NCBI GenBank assembly: GCA_934476075.1
Contig: CAKSNH010000002.1
Location: 186,001 to 250,000, forward strand
Length of the DNA: 64,000 nt
Origin: an uncultured Clostridia bacterium
Lineage (GTDB): Bacteria > Bacillota > Clostridia > UBA1381
Direction: 5' to 3'
This document shows positions 42,429 to 52,210 of the stretch, in pieces. Made by a program: the position numbers and the translations under genes. Positions within the stretch are counted from its first letter, which is position 1. Each line of letters begins with the position of its first letter. The notes under the pieces were generated by a model that was given only the letters and a program-made list of their open reading frames with translations, made no database searches and was not told the DNA's origin.

Positions 42429-42687
42429 ACGTATTTTCGGTAAGTACGATGATTTCGTCATCTTTCAAAATGACCGTGAAATAATTGTCGGCGGATAATG
42501 ATATGCAGGCTTTTAAATAAACTCTGTCATTATTCTGCAAGACCGTCATTTCACGGGTGCCGGCAGAAACGGCGATATACGGACTTGTACATTCCGATAT
42601 TATATCGGTAAAAATACAGCGTTCGTCAAGGATAACGGATATGACGGGCGAAGAAGTATTATTTGTAAACCGCACTAAACAACGCAA
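42400..42687 (-). CDS. DUF4397-like small protein
   Basis: A 95-residue protein with predicted all-beta pattern (CLVRFTNNTSSPVISVILD, SPYIAVSAGTREMTVL, NYFTVILKDDEIIVL) reminiscent of one DUF4397 repeat, a module usually found in secreted proteins. No signal peptide is seen. The start is TTG 42687, strongly supported by AAAGGAGG 8 nt upstream. Its 3' end overlaps sigF tail-to-tail by 29 bp, which could allow transcript interference. It is probably a real gene because of the Shine-Dalgarno sequence and composition. Confidence 0.6.
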   Translation of the reverse strand: MRCLVRFTNNTSSPVISVILDERCIFTDIISECTSPYIAVSAGTREMTVLQNNDRVYLKACISLSADNYFTVILKDDEIIVLTENTSITPHKNSS

Positions 42688-42753
42688 CTTGAAAACCTCC
42701 TTTAAAATAGTTTTGATTGATATATAATATGTACGGTTTACATAAAAAGGTAC

Positions 42754-42789
42754 AAAAAGAGAGTGTAAAAAGTAAATTTTTGCACTCTC
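42754..42789 (-). terminator. Terminator of metF
   Basis: On the minus strand GAGAGTG and AAAAA pair with TTTTT and CACTCTC, followed by TTTTT. Confidence 0.85.
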
Positions 42790-42799
42790 AAAATTATGA

Positions 42800-43660
42800 T
42801 TATTTAATCAGGCTTGCGGTAGCCTCGGTGATTTTCTTGGCAATATATGAATTGTTCATTGTGTATAGGTGTATACCGTCCACGCCGTTTGCAATCAAAT
42901 CAACAATCTGGTCGATAGCGTATGCAATACCGGCATCACGCATAGCGATAGGGTCATCGCCGTATCTGCTCATGATTTTAACAAACTTCTGCGGAAGACT
43001 TGCACCGCACATTGTAACCATTCTTTCAATCTGACTCTTGTTCACAACAGGCATAATACCTGCTTCAATAGGAAGATTGATACCCTTTTGTCTTACCTTG
43101 TCAAGGAAATCGTAAAATACGTCATTGTTGAAAAATAACTGCGATACCAACTGACCGACACCGGCGTCAACTTTGATTTTCAGGTGTTCAATATCTTCTT
43201 CAAGACTGTTTGCCTCGGTGTGACATTCCGGATAACAAGCACCAAGCACGTTAAAGTCGCCGTGCTCTTTGATAAATGCAACCAAATCACTTGCATATTT
43301 AAAATCATTTTTCGGAGTAAGTCCCGGAACAATATCTCCCCGTAGAGCAAGTATATTTTCAATATTGTTTTGTTTCAATTCGTCAAGTAATTTTAAAACA
43401 TCGTCCTTTGTAAGGTTTACGCAAGGCAAATGTGCAACGCCTGTAAGCTTGTATTTGTTTTGAATTGCCGATGTTATTTCGATAGTTTTGTGACTGTTTT
43501 CACTGCCGCCGGCACCGTATGTAACACTGATAAAGTCGGGCGACAGACTGTGAAGCTCGTCCAAGGTTTTGTATATTGTATCTATCGAAGATGTTTTTTT
43601 AGGCGGAAAAATCTCAAAAGAGAAACCTGTTTTTTCTTTAAAGATAGTATTTGTTTTCAT
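42800..43660 (-). CDS. metF: Methylenetetrahydrofolate reductase
   Basis: A 286-residue flavin-dependent reductase forming 5-methyl-THF. Recognised segments are GFSFEIFPPKKTSS, DFISVTYGAGGS, VAHLPCVNLTKDDV, NILALRGDIVPG, LGACYPECHTEA and KVDAGVGQLVSQLFFNNDVF. The ATG at 43660 is preceded by AAGGA at 9 nt; the frame extends to 43678 within that site. No S-box riboswitch is seen upstream. Confidence 0.95.
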   Translation of the reverse strand: MKTNTIFKEKTGFSFEIFPPKKTSSIDTIYKTLDELHSLSPDFISVTYGAGGSENSHKTIEITSAIQNKYKLTGVAHLPCVNLTKDDVLKLLDELKQNNIENILALRGDIVPGLTPKNDFKYASDLVAFIKEHGDFNVLGACYPECHTEANSLEEDIEHLKIKVDAGVGQLVSQLFFNNDVFYDFLDKVRQKGINLPIEAGIMPVVNKSQIERMVTMCGASLPQKFVKIMSRYGDDPIAMRDAGIAYAIDQIVDLIANGVDGIHLYTMNNSYIAKKITEATASLIK

Positions 43661-43787
43661 TCTGATTAGTCCTTTCATAAAATTATCCGTTTCATATTAT
43701 AAAATTATTATATCACAAATTATTGATATATAACAACAGTTATTTATATTAATTTTGCATAGTTTTAAACTATGACATTTTTTCTTG

Positions 43788-43816
43788 TTGCAAGATTTTT
43801 ATTATAGTGATAAAAT
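43788..43816 (+). promoter_or_regulatory. Promoter of the MATE transporter gene
   Basis: TTGCAA (43788-43793), 17-nt spacer, TAAAAT (43811-43816), 37 nt upstream of the start. Confidence 0.5.
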
Positions 43817-43852
43817 ATTAGTGAGATATAACTTAGGAAAGAAGATAGGAAA

Positions 43853-45223
43853 ATGCAAAAGACAAATTATTCAAAAATGATTGAAACGCCTGTAAAACAG
43901 CTGATACCACGCTTGGCAGTGCCGACAATCATAAGTATGCTCACAACGTCCATATATAATATGGCGGATACGTTCTTTGTAAGCAAAATAAACACAAGTG
44001 CGACGGGTGCGGTGGGAGTATTGTTTTCTGCGATGGCGATGATTCAGGCAATCGGTTTTATGCTTGGAATGGGCAGTGGAAACTACATATCACGTTCGCT
44101 CGGAACTCAGAAAATAGATGAGGCGGAAAAGGCTGCGTCCACGGCATTTTTTACGGCTTTGGGCATTGGTGTTATAATATTGATATTCGGTTCATGCTTT
44201 ACATCTCAGATAGTGACGGTGCTTGGTGCAACGCCGACAATACTTCCGTATGCGATAGATTATGCAAGATATATATTCTTTGCGGCACCGTTTATGATAA
44301 GTGCGTTTGTACTTAACAATATACTGCGTTCACAGGGGAATGCGATATATGCAATGGTCGGAATTACAACGGGCGGTATATTAAATATGATTTTAGACCC
44401 GATACTTATTTTTAAGTTCAATATGGGTATATCGGGAGCGGCGATTGCAACAATGGTAAGCCAGATAATAAGTGCTGTGATATTGTTCACACAGTGCATG
44501 ATTAGAGAAAACTGTCTGAAAATAAAGCCGAAAAAGTTTACTCCGACCGCAAAAATTTACGGGACAATTCTCCATGCTGGTTTGCCGTCGCTTTGCCGTC
44601 AGGGTTTGGCGGCAGTTGCGACAACTATTCTTAATGTTGCGGCAGGCCCTTACGGCGATGCGGCGATTGCGGCAATGTCTATCTGTTCAAGATTTATGAT
44701 GTTTGTAAACTCGGCACTTATCGGTTTCGGACAGGGGTTTCAGCCCGTATGCGGATTTAACTTCGGTGCAGGACGATATGACAGGGTGCTTGAAGCATTT
44801 TGGTTTTGCGTTAAAGTTGCGGTGGTATTGCTTACAACGCTGGGTATAATAAGCATAATTTTCAGCAATCAGATTATAGTTTCGTTCCAAAAGGACGATG
44901 CGGAGGTTATCAAAATAGGTCTGTTGGCATTGCGGTTGCAGCTGTGCACATTGCCGATACAGGCATGGATTATAATGGTCAATATGCTTACGCAGTCAAT
45001 CGGATACGGATTTAGAGCGTCGATAGTAGCCATGGGCAGACAGGGTTTATTCTTTATACCGGCAGTATTGATATTGCCGAAATTTATGGATATATTGGGT
45101 ATACAGCTTTCTCAGCCTATATCCGATGTGTTTACATTTATTCTGTCACTGGTTATCGTAATACCGATTTTGAAAGAATTAAAGGATAAAAATATTGCGA
45201 TGAAAAGGGAATTAAATAACTAA
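43853..45223 (+). CDS. MATE-family efflux transporter
   Basis: A 456-residue membrane protein with about twelve hydrophobic segments in two pseudo-repeats. The N half has VPTIISMLTTSIYNMADTFFVSKI and the C half LPSLCRQGLAAVATTILNVAAGPYGDAAIAAMSI, with GFGQGFQPVCGFNFGA in the eighth or so segment. This is the MepA/NorM type that exports cationic drugs or metabolites with Na+ or H+. The substrate cannot be told. It is convergent with the LysR gene and shares a terminator with it. Confidence 0.92.
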   Translation: MQKTNYSKMIETPVKQLIPRLAVPTIISMLTTSIYNMADTFFVSKINTSATGAVGVLFSAMAMIQAIGFMLGMGSGNYISRSLGTQKIDEAEKAASTAFFTALGIGVIILIFGSCFTSQIVTVLGATPTILPYAIDYARYIFFAAPFMISAFVLNNILRSQGNAIYAMVGITTGGILNMILDPILIFKFNMGISGAAIATMVSQIISAVILFTQCMIRENCLKIKPKKFTPTAKIYGTILHAGLPSLCRQGLAAVATTILNVAAGPYGDAAIAAMSICSRFMMFVNSALIGFGQGFQPVCGFNFGAGRYDRVLEAFWFCVKVAVVLLTTLGIISIIFSNQIIVSFQKDDAEVIKIGLLALRLQLCTLPIQAWIIMVNMLTQSIGYGFRASIVAMGRQGLFFIPAVLILPKFMDILGIQLSQPISDVFTFILSLVIVIPILKELKDKNIAMKRELNN

Positions 45224-45266
45224 AAAAACGGGATAATGTGTCAGAAACATTATCCCGTTTTTTTAG
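45220..45266. terminator. Bidirectional terminator between MATE and lysR genes
   Basis: A perfect 20-bp stem (45220-45239 and 45247-45266) with a 7-nt loop. Each arm has a run of A or T, so it works both ways. The arms contain the stop codons of both genes. Confidence 0.93.
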
Positions 45267-46186
45267 TTTATCACATCAAATCCGTATTGACAAATTATTT
45301 TTTTTAAATGTTCAATATAGCGATAGGCTGCATTGCTGAGCCGTGATTTAGAGTTTACAATCCAGCCGATTTTGATTTGTTCGGCGGATTGGAGCGGACG
45401 TGCAATGATATTTTCGCCGTTTAAGTCGGTATTTAGCACACCTGTACATATGGTGTAGCCGTTAAGACCGATTACAAAATTGAATAATGTGGCTCGGTCA
45501 CTCACATGAATACTTTTTTTGTGGTATACGGTGCTTAAAATTTCTTCCGAAAAATAGAATGAGTTAAACTCGCCCTGTTCAAATGAAAGACAAGGATAGT
45601 CCTCCAAATCTTCTAATGTGACAGTGTCCTTGTTCGCAAGCGGATGTGCCGAGCTTATAAACACATGAGGAGTTGCGATAAATAACGGGTGAAACTCCAA
45701 ATGACTTTCCTTTAACAATTTTCGGATAACCTTTTCATTAAAATCGTTTATATATAAAATACCTACTTCACTGTGCATATTTTTGACATCTTCAATAATA
45801 TCATGCGTTTTGGTTTCACGCAAAGTAAATTCGTATTCATCGGCATTGCTTTCTTTTATTAACTCGACAAACGCATTTACCGCAAAGGCATAGTGTTGTG
45901 TGGATACGGAGCATAATTGTTTGGACGGCTTTTTGTTTTTGTAGCGTTGTTCCAAAAGCTCTGCCTGCTCGATTACCTGCCTTGAATATGACAGAAATTC
46001 GCTGCCGTCAACCGTGAGTGCAATACCTTTTGCGGAGCGGTTGAAAATTTCAATATTCATTTCCTTTTCCAAATCTTTCACGGCATTTGAAAGACTGGGC
46101 TGGGTGATAAATAATTGTTTTGCCGCCTCGGTGATAGAACCGCATTCCACTATTTTTATTATATATCGTAATTGTTGAAGAGTCAT
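45263..46186 (-). CDS. LysR-family transcriptional regulator
   Basis: A 307-residue LysR protein. The winged-helix N terminus is MTLQQLRYIIKIVECGSITEAAKQLFITQPSLSNAVKDLE; the effector domain starts near residue 90 (KQLCSVSTQHYAFAV). The conserved HPLANKDTVTLEDLEDYPCLSFE segment is as in CysB/CynR-like regulators. It probably binds a small metabolite and regulates a nearby or its own promoter. The adjacent MATE gene is convergent, so no divergent target is visible. Confidence 0.92.
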   Translation of the reverse strand: MTLQQLRYIIKIVECGSITEAAKQLFITQPSLSNAVKDLEKEMNIEIFNRSAKGIALTVDGSEFLSYSRQVIEQAELLEQRYKNKKPSKQLCSVSTQHYAFAVNAFVELIKESNADEYEFTLRETKTHDIIEDVKNMHSEVGILYINDFNEKVIRKLLKESHLEFHPLFIATPHVFISSAHPLANKDTVTLEDLEDYPCLSFEQGEFNSFYFSEEILSTVYHKKSIHVSDRATLFNFVIGLNGYTICTGVLNTDLNGENIIARPLQSAEQIKIGWIVNSKSRLSNAAYRYIEHLKKIICQYGFDVIN

Positions 46187-46208
46187 ACCAATCTCCTTAT
46201 ATAAAAAG

Positions 46209-46240
46209 GGCTGTAAAAAACGTACTGTTTTTTACAGCTC
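46209..46240 (-). terminator. Terminator of the Ser/Asn-rich protein gene
   Basis: GCTGTAAAAAAC pairs with GTTTTTTACAGC across a 5-nt loop. On the minus strand it is followed by CCCTTTTT. Confidence 0.8.
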
Positions 46241-46263
46241 CGAATATTAATCTGTAATGTTAA

Positions 46264-46788
46264 TCAAACTGAAATATCAACAGTTGTTTCAACGGCTTTG
46301 GCTTGTGCCTGAATAGCATTGTTTGATTTATAAGCATTGTAGGCTTGGTTATAGCGGAAATCAAACTGTATTGCACGATTTTGTTTTGCAGCAGATTCAT
46401 TCATGGCTCTTGCCCAAAGATTGTTTATAGTGGACAAATAGCTGTCAGAAATAGAATTCTTGCTGTTATTGAACCAACTGAACGACTTGTTAAAAGCAGA
46501 CGCCAAGCTGCTGTAATTACTGTACGAATTATCGGACGAGCCTTCAACATATTCATCTTTCAGCTTTAAATAGCTTTCGGAATTCTGCCAGCTCTTGGTA
46601 TTGCCGTTCTTAATATCGGTTTGAGCATCAGACTCTGCAATGTCAACAATCTTTTTTGAATAGTCAGAAGATGATGTGTCTGTTTTCTTGTTGGCAAGCA
46701 ATGACGAAATATCCGAGATACTGTGGAATGTGTTGTAATTTGTTGTATAACGGTCTTGCAATAAAGATAAATAACTTGTGTCAAACAT
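46264..46788 (-). CDS. Hypothetical Ser/Asn/Tyr-rich protein
   Basis: A 174-residue protein I do not recognise. It is rich in Ser, Asn, Tyr and Lys, has no Cys, no signal peptide and no membrane helix. The N terminus (MFDTSYLSLLQDRYTTNYN) and the C-terminal AKQNRAIQFDFRYNQAYNA segment look helical. GAGGTG precedes the ATG by about 6 nt, and a terminator follows, so it is a single-gene unit between lysR and holA. The composition suggests a surface, flagellar-type or sporulation-related component, but nothing specific is shown. Confidence 0.65.
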   Translation of the reverse strand: MFDTSYLSLLQDRYTTNYNTFHSISDISSLLANKKTDTSSSDYSKKIVDIAESDAQTDIKNGNTKSWQNSESYLKLKDEYVEGSSDNSYSNYSSLASAFNKSFSWFNNSKNSISDSYLSTINNLWARAMNESAAKQNRAIQFDFRYNQAYNAYKSNNAIQAQAKAVETTVDISV

Positions 46789-46859
46789 AAAATCACCTCA
46801 TTACTATAATAATATTTATAAGTTTTCTATATATAATATCGTAACAAAAACAATAGACT

Positions 46860-47939
46860 TTAATATTTTTTAGCATTTTTTTTAGAATTGTTTGCATAAA
46901 TACATTCCGTGACGTATTGTTCAAGTGCGGTCCAGTCGTCAATATTGCCCTGACGTATGTTCAGATTAATTTCCGCAGCGTCGATTACCTGTTTTGTCAA
47001 AAATTTTTCACCGAGCATTTGTGCACCGTGAGCATATTTTTTTATCAGAAAGGTCATTTTTGACGGCTGATTTTTAGGAAATATTTTGGAACATACCATG
47101 TCATAAGTAGCACCGTTTTTCAGCATTAACATTGTATGCAGCATTTTATCGAATGCACCGAAAATGAGAAAAAATATTTCAATGGGTTTCATATTCTGAG
47201 CTTTAAAATCCGATAATACGGATACTGCCCCCTTGACATTGCCGGCGATAATATAGTCTGTAATGGAAAATACCTGTACATCGAGCGATTTTGATACAAC
47301 ATTGTCAATATCCGATTTCAGAACTTCGGTCGGACAATAATTGATTAATTTGTCCATTTCGTTGGATATTTCTCCAAGACCTTTGTTGCACACGCTCAAA
47401 AAATATTCCGCAACACTTTTGTCTATCTTTTTGCCCGCTTTGCTGAACCCTCTTTGTACCCATGCAAGAGTTTCGTGTTCGTCCCAATAATTAAATTGCA
47501 GAATTGTGCCCGCTTTGGCAACAGCCTTGTATGCGGCACTTCTTGCGTCCACTTCTTTTTCGTCAAAGATTATAAACAGAAAATCGGGAATATTTTTTAG
47601 TTTTTCAACCCAAAATTCTGTTTTGGCGGACTGGACACTGTCGGCACTTTTGCCCGATTTGAAAATACCGCTGTCTTTAACATAGATAAATTTTTTGTCG
47701 GACATTACGGGATAGCTTTCAAAAAGTGCGTCAATTTCGTCAATGGTATTATCGGCAGTAATCCGTATATCATTAAAATCTGGGAAAGAACCGTCATATC
47801 CAAGTGCCTTTATTTTTGGAATGTACATATTTTTTAAGAAAATTTCCTCGCCGTAAAACAGATAAGCCTGTGAGGGAGTATTGTTTTTTATATGTTGTTT
47901 TGCAATTTCAGCTGCGGACTGTTCCGCTTTTTTTGCCAA
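46860..47939 (-). CDS. holA: DNA polymerase III subunit delta
   Basis: A 359-residue clamp-loader subunit. The N-terminal segment QAYLFYGEEIFLKNMYIPKI is typical of HolA, and SVAEYFLSVCNKGLGEISNEMDKLINY and VFSITDYIIAGNVKGAVSVL are the middle and C-terminal hallmarks. It opens the sliding clamp. It starts 2 nt after comEC stops, with AAAGGCGGTG as its ribosome-binding site inside the comEC end. comEC-holA is a common order. Confidence 0.92.
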   Translation of the reverse strand: MAKKAEQSAAEIAKQHIKNNTPSQAYLFYGEEIFLKNMYIPKIKALGYDGSFPDFNDIRITADNTIDEIDALFESYPVMSDKKFIYVKDSGIFKSGKSADSVQSAKTEFWVEKLKNIPDFLFIIFDEKEVDARSAAYKAVAKAGTILQFNYWDEHETLAWVQRGFSKAGKKIDKSVAEYFLSVCNKGLGEISNEMDKLINYCPTEVLKSDIDNVVSKSLDVQVFSITDYIIAGNVKGAVSVLSDFKAQNMKPIEIFFLIFGAFDKMLHTMLMLKNGATYDMVCSKIFPKNQPSKMTFLIKKYAHGAQMLGEKFLTKQVIDAAEINLNIRQGNIDDWTALEQYVTECIYANNSKKNAKKY

Positions 47940-47941
47940 TA

Positions 47942-50278
47942 TTATGCACCGCCTTTGTAATGTGTGAGTTTGTGTATACCATTTTTGGTGGTTTGTATAT
48001 GAATATCATTAAGCTTGTCGGTTCGGAGTATACCTATGCTGCGGCTTGAAAGTCTGTTTAATACATCTTGTGTCGGAAAATTATATTCGTTATCTTTGCC
48101 AACGCATATAACAGCGTATTCGGGATTTACAGTGTCCAGAAATTCATCACATGAAGATGCCGCCGAACCGTGATGAGGTAATTTTATCACATTATACTGT
48201 TTTAGTAAATCTTTTTTTATTAATCTTTGCTCAATGTTTGACGGTATATCGCCAGTAAACAGCATATTAAAGTTGCCGTATGTCACATCTGCGACAATAG
48301 ACGTACAGTTTAAATCATCGTCAGCTAAAAATACTGCGGTATCGTCGGGGGATAGTATGCGTATGTTAAGTCCCGATTTGCAGGCTATGTTCATTCCGAC
48401 CTTTGCATAGATTACTTTTGTATTATATAATTTTGCATTTTCCTCAATGGCAATACGATATTCATTATCGGGAGTGCAGTCGGGGATAATAACTTGTTTT
48501 ACATTGACTTGCTGAATTGCCGAAATAATTCCTTCGGCATGGTCTTTGTGGTAATGAGTTACTATTGCGGTGTCGATTTTATTGTATCCGTGGCGGGTGA
48601 GGTAGGGGACAAATACATTATCGCCGACGTTGTACTTTGAATATACAGAACCTCCGCCGCCGTCAATCAAAATTGTTTCACGATACGGAACGCTTAATAC
48701 AGCGGCGTCACCCTGACCGACATTTACAATATCAATATTCAGCTTGCCGACAGCAGAAATTTTATCTCCGCATATAATCACAAAGAATGTGAGTGCCATA
48801 GCCGACAGTAAAGAGAAATTCAGACACTTTGTATCTTTATCAAGACAATGTTTGATTATACATAATATGGTTATGTATAACATAAGCTCCGTCAAATTCG
48901 GTGACGGCAGACTTATATGCGACAACGGCATCTTTTCTGCCGAGATTGCCAAGCCTATGATAAATGATGTTATTGCTTTAATAACAATTCCTATGACCGG
49001 TGCGGAGTTAAACAGTGCAAACATGGCGAGCATAAGCGGTGACAAAATGAGAATTATTATAAGCAATGGTATCATAATAATTCCGAAAAATGCACTGTAA
49101 ATTGTTATTGAGTTGAATAAATATGCCGAAATGGGCAATAATATTATGGTGATGATGAAATTTACTGCGACATATCGTCTTAGCATATGCGGTTTTATAA
49201 AGCGGAACAGGTTTGATATATTGTCCTTAAATACAAACAAAACAATGGTTGCACTTACAGATATTATAAATGTCGGACTGAACACATATAACGGATTAAA
49301 CAGCAGTAATATGAATATTGCTGCGGATAGTGTGTCGGGGACATATAAATATCCGTATTTGTAGGTGTATACTTTGTAGCACAAAAATATAATTGTCATT
49401 TTTGCAAAGGTTGGTGAGTTATGATTTATGCACATTAGAAATGCGAAAAATACAAATGCAATTATATCGACAACTTTTCGGTGAATACAAAATAATTTAA
49501 ACAGCAGCATACTTATAAGCGACATGATTATTATGTACAGATACGGCGAATTAAAATATCTGCGTAGTCCCGAATTGATAAATGTTGTGTTAAGGTCGGA
49601 CGAAAAGTCGGACTTTATTCCCAAAAGTGTAGCCTTTAAAACTGCGGATTGATTTTTAGAAAAATGCTTGTCGAGTATAGTGCAGATTTTAAGCTTTACA
49701 CGATTTGCGGCATCATATAAAGATGACGGGGAGGTGGTCGGGTTGACTAACGTTGAGTGGTTTGCGTCAGCAAAGATTTTATATGATATGTTTTGTATTT
49801 TGTAATAATTTTTGTAGTCGAATTTGCCGCTGCTGTCCTGCGGTTCGTACGCTTTCAGAAAGCCTTGGGCGGATATAACAGAGCCGTACTCAAATTTATT
49901 CGGTGTGGAAACGGATAGTTTCTCACGAATATTATAAGTTTTATCATCATGAGTAATATTATCGGATTTTATTACATAAGTATAATTATCACTGTTTTCG
50001 GATTTGGACGGAAGTTCGCATATCGTGCCGACAGCGGTAATATAGCAGTCGTTAAAATCGTTGAATTTTGAATAAGATGCGCAATTATATGTAAAACAGC
50101 CGACACAAAATGCTGCTGCAAGAAGTGATATTTGCCATGTACGATTTTTAATAAACAGGAACAAAAATGTTATAACGGCGGCAACTGTTAAAGTGCACAA
50201 AAATTCCGTCCCGACAGAACGGGCGGAAAGTATGCCGATAACATAAGCTGAAAGTATAAATATAAATGGATTTTTCAT
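47942..50278 (-). CDS. comEC: DNA internalization channel protein ComEC/Rec2
   Basis: A 778-residue membrane protein. A DUF4131-like N terminus and the competence membrane domain (about ten helices, residues 1-480) precede a metallo-beta-lactamase-like domain (about 515-778). That domain shows VDIVNVGQGDAAVLSVPY, ILIDGGGG, THYHKDHAEG (HxHxDH) and LPHHGSAASSC. It carries single-stranded DNA across the membrane in competence. AAGGAG precedes the ATG. A short form of ComEA is encoded at 6848. Confidence 0.93.
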   Translation of the reverse strand: MKNPFIFILSAYVIGILSARSVGTEFLCTLTVAAVITFLFLFIKNRTWQISLLAAAFCVGCFTYNCASYSKFNDFNDCYITAVGTICELPSKSENSDNYTYVIKSDNITHDDKTYNIREKLSVSTPNKFEYGSVISAQGFLKAYEPQDSSGKFDYKNYYKIQNISYKIFADANHSTLVNPTTSPSSLYDAANRVKLKICTILDKHFSKNQSAVLKATLLGIKSDFSSDLNTTFINSGLRRYFNSPYLYIIIMSLISMLLFKLFCIHRKVVDIIAFVFFAFLMCINHNSPTFAKMTIIFLCYKVYTYKYGYLYVPDTLSAAIFILLLFNPLYVFSPTFIISVSATIVLFVFKDNISNLFRFIKPHMLRRYVAVNFIITIILLPISAYLFNSITIYSAFFGIIMIPLLIIILILSPLMLAMFALFNSAPVIGIVIKAITSFIIGLAISAEKMPLSHISLPSPNLTELMLYITILCIIKHCLDKDTKCLNFSLLSAMALTFFVIICGDKISAVGKLNIDIVNVGQGDAAVLSVPYRETILIDGGGGSVYSKYNVGDNVFVPYLTRHGYNKIDTAIVTHYHKDHAEGIISAIQQVNVKQVIIPDCTPDNEYRIAIEENAKLYNTKVIYAKVGMNIACKSGLNIRILSPDDTAVFLADDDLNCTSIVADVTYGNFNMLFTGDIPSNIEQRLIKKDLLKQYNVIKLPHHGSAASSCDEFLDTVNPEYAVICVGKDNEYNFPTQDVLNRLSSRSIGILRTDKLNDIHIQTTKNGIHKLTHYKGGA

Positions 50279-50296
50279 AGGTCACTCCTTGATTGC

Positions 50297-50332
50297 AAAA
50301 AAGTAGACAAACCCAAACGAGCTTGTCTACTT
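50297..50332 (-). terminator. Terminator of the NlpC/P60 gene
   Basis: AAGTAGACAA pairs with TTGTCTACTT across a 12-nt loop, followed on the minus strand by a T run. Confidence 0.87.
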
Positions 50333-50358
50333 ATGAGCCATATTAATATCAACTTTAA

Positions 50359-51867
50359 TTAGCCTGTTACACGTCTTGCACCTGCATATGATTTTTCACG
50401 GCTTGCAGATGTGATAGATGTATAAGTAACAGTTTTACCTGTTTGAGGTGAATGAATCATTTGACCATTACCTACATAAATACCTACATGAGATATTGTT
50501 CCGTTTCTTTGGAAGAATACCAAATCGCCCGGCTGCAAATCACTTTTGCTTACAGCAACACCATTATTGAATTGGTCACGAGATGAACGACCAACGCTGA
50601 TACCTACCTGACGGCAAGCATATTGTACAAGACCCGAACAGTCAAAACCCGATGGTGATGAACCGCCGTATACATATGGTGTACCAAGGTATTTTTCAGC
50701 CTGTGCAACAAGTGCCTGTCCTTTTGATGAGTTATAACTTGCAGTTGAAGTTTTTTCACTGCTTGTTTCAGACTTAGCGGATTTTGCAGAGCTTGTTGAT
50801 TTTGAGCTGCTTGAAGAAGTGTTTGAAGATGATTTCTTTGTTGTTGAAGCAGTCTTAGATGTATTTGAAGATACATTAGAAGTACCGCTTGTTGCAGTTC
50901 TTGCGGTTTCGCTGCTTCTTGAAGAAACAGATTCATCAACTATGTATTCAGATTTAACATAACCGATAGTGTTGCTTGAACCAAATGCAATCTTAGTCCA
51001 GCCACCGTTTGAACTTAAAATCAAAACATCATCTTTGTTGTAAAGCTGAGTAATAACTTCTCCGTTCTCAGATGCGGTGCTGCGTACATTGACAGCTCCG
51101 TTTGAAATAGAGATTTTACCCTTGCTTGATGCAGATTTTGCTACGATGTCAACTTTTGCCTGTGCAACTTCATCTCTTGATACCATACCTGTGATTTCAA
51201 CAGATGATGCGTTGACATAACCAACTTCGTAGTTTCTGCCAAAATAAACCTTAAACCATTCAGTGCCTTTTTCCAAAATGATAACCTTATCGCCGTTATC
51301 AAGTTGGTTGATAACTTCATACTCAGTACCTGCACCGCTGCGGATATTCAATGCACCTTCTGATACAACAGCTACGCCTGTTTCATACATGAATGAAGCC
51401 AATGCAGCAGCTTTTGCATCTTCTTCTGAAGATGTTATGGATAAGCGTGATACATAACCTGACTTACCCTCAGTGCCGTATGATACTTTGTACCAGTCAC
51501 CAGTTGTTTCCAAAATAGTAACCTTGTCTCCGCAATTCAACTTGCCGATTACTTCTGACTCAGTTGAAGCAGATTCCCTAACGTTCAATGTGCCTTCTGA
51601 TAGGATTACATAACCTACGTCAGAAACAGCTATATCAGCAGGCTTAGCGTCCGAAGCGGCAGCCGCATCGCCGTTTGTGTCAGCCGATAGAGATGAATCA
51701 ACATTGGCAAGATTATCATCCTGAACATATTGTGATACAGTCGATGCAGGCTGGTCGTTGACTTTGTCAGCCAAAACCGATTTGATGTTCACACCCTGCA
51801 TTGTTGCTAATGATGCTATCATTGTAACAGCAAGACCGGCCACAATAGTGTGTTTCAGATTCTCCAT
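50359..51867 (-). CDS. Secreted SH3b x3 - NlpC/P60 peptidoglycan hydrolase
   Basis: A 502-residue secreted protein. Signal peptide 1-33. Three bacterial SH3 domains at about 85-146, 163-226 and 250-311 bind the cell wall. A Ser/Thr/Lys-rich linker spans 312-380. The NlpC/P60 endopeptidase is 381-502, with catalytic Cys 410 (GFDCSG), His 460 (ISHVGIY) and His 472 (MIHSP). It cuts within stem peptides, probably D-Glu to diaminopimelate. A perfect consensus promoter drives it as a single gene. Confidence 0.95.
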   Translation of the reverse strand: MENLKHTIVAGLAVTMIASLATMQGVNIKSVLADKVNDQPASTVSQYVQDDNLANVDSSLSADTNGDAAAASDAKPADIAVSDVGYVILSEGTLNVRESASTESEVIGKLNCGDKVTILETTGDWYKVSYGTEGKSGYVSRLSITSSEEDAKAAALASFMYETGVAVVSEGALNIRSGAGTEYEVINQLDNGDKVIILEKGTEWFKVYFGRNYEVGYVNASSVEITGMVSRDEVAQAKVDIVAKSASSKGKISISNGAVNVRSTASENGEVITQLYNKDDVLILSSNGGWTKIAFGSSNTIGYVKSEYIVDESVSSRSSETARTATSGTSNVSSNTSKTASTTKKSSSNTSSSSSKSTSSAKSAKSETSSEKTSTASYNSSKGQALVAQAEKYLGTPYVYGGSSPSGFDCSGLVQYACRQVGISVGRSSRDQFNNGVAVSKSDLQPGDLVFFQRNGTISHVGIYVGNGQMIHSPQTGKTVTYTSITSASREKSYAGARRVTG

Positions 51868-51919
51868 TACATTACCTCCAATTTTGATTTCAAACTGATT
51901 TTGTAAATGTTACGAATAC

Positions 51920-51948
51920 ATTATACACCAGTAAAACGGCTTTGTCAA
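51920..51948 (-). promoter_or_regulatory. Sigma-A promoter of the NlpC/P60 gene
   Basis: On the minus strand: TTGACA (plus 51943-51948), 17-nt spacer, TATAAT (plus 51920-51925). Both hexamers and the spacing are consensus. Confidence 0.88.
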
Positions 51949-52039
51949 ACGTTTTAGGACTTTTTTGTAACACAAATTTAATTTTAGCGTTAGCAAAGTG
52001 TAAAAAAACAAACAAAATTTAGCCTAAAATATGGTAAAT

Positions 52040-52067
52040 TAATAATCAATTATTAGTACCAGGTACT
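52040..52067. repeat. Back-to-back palindromes in the NlpC-zapA gap
   Basis: TAATAATCAATTATTA (52040-52055) and AGTACCAGGTACT (52055-52067) are two perfect palindromes sharing one base. They lie in the 475-bp divergent gap and may be operator sites. The rest of the gap is AT-rich without an ORF. Confidence 0.55.
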
Positions 52068-52210
52068 TATACGGTCAATTAAAGGTATAGCAAAGCATAG
52101 AGCGATTGCAATACATTTAATATATGATAAAACCCTGATAAATATTCAAAAGCTGAAAAAAAACCAAAAAATTTTTAAATTTTTTTTGAAAAAATTAATG
52201 TTATACGTTT

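Noticed and set aside
43661..43852. S-box or other riboswitch upstream of metF
   Set aside because: The 190-nt gap lacks the conserved S-box core and a terminator/antiterminator pair.
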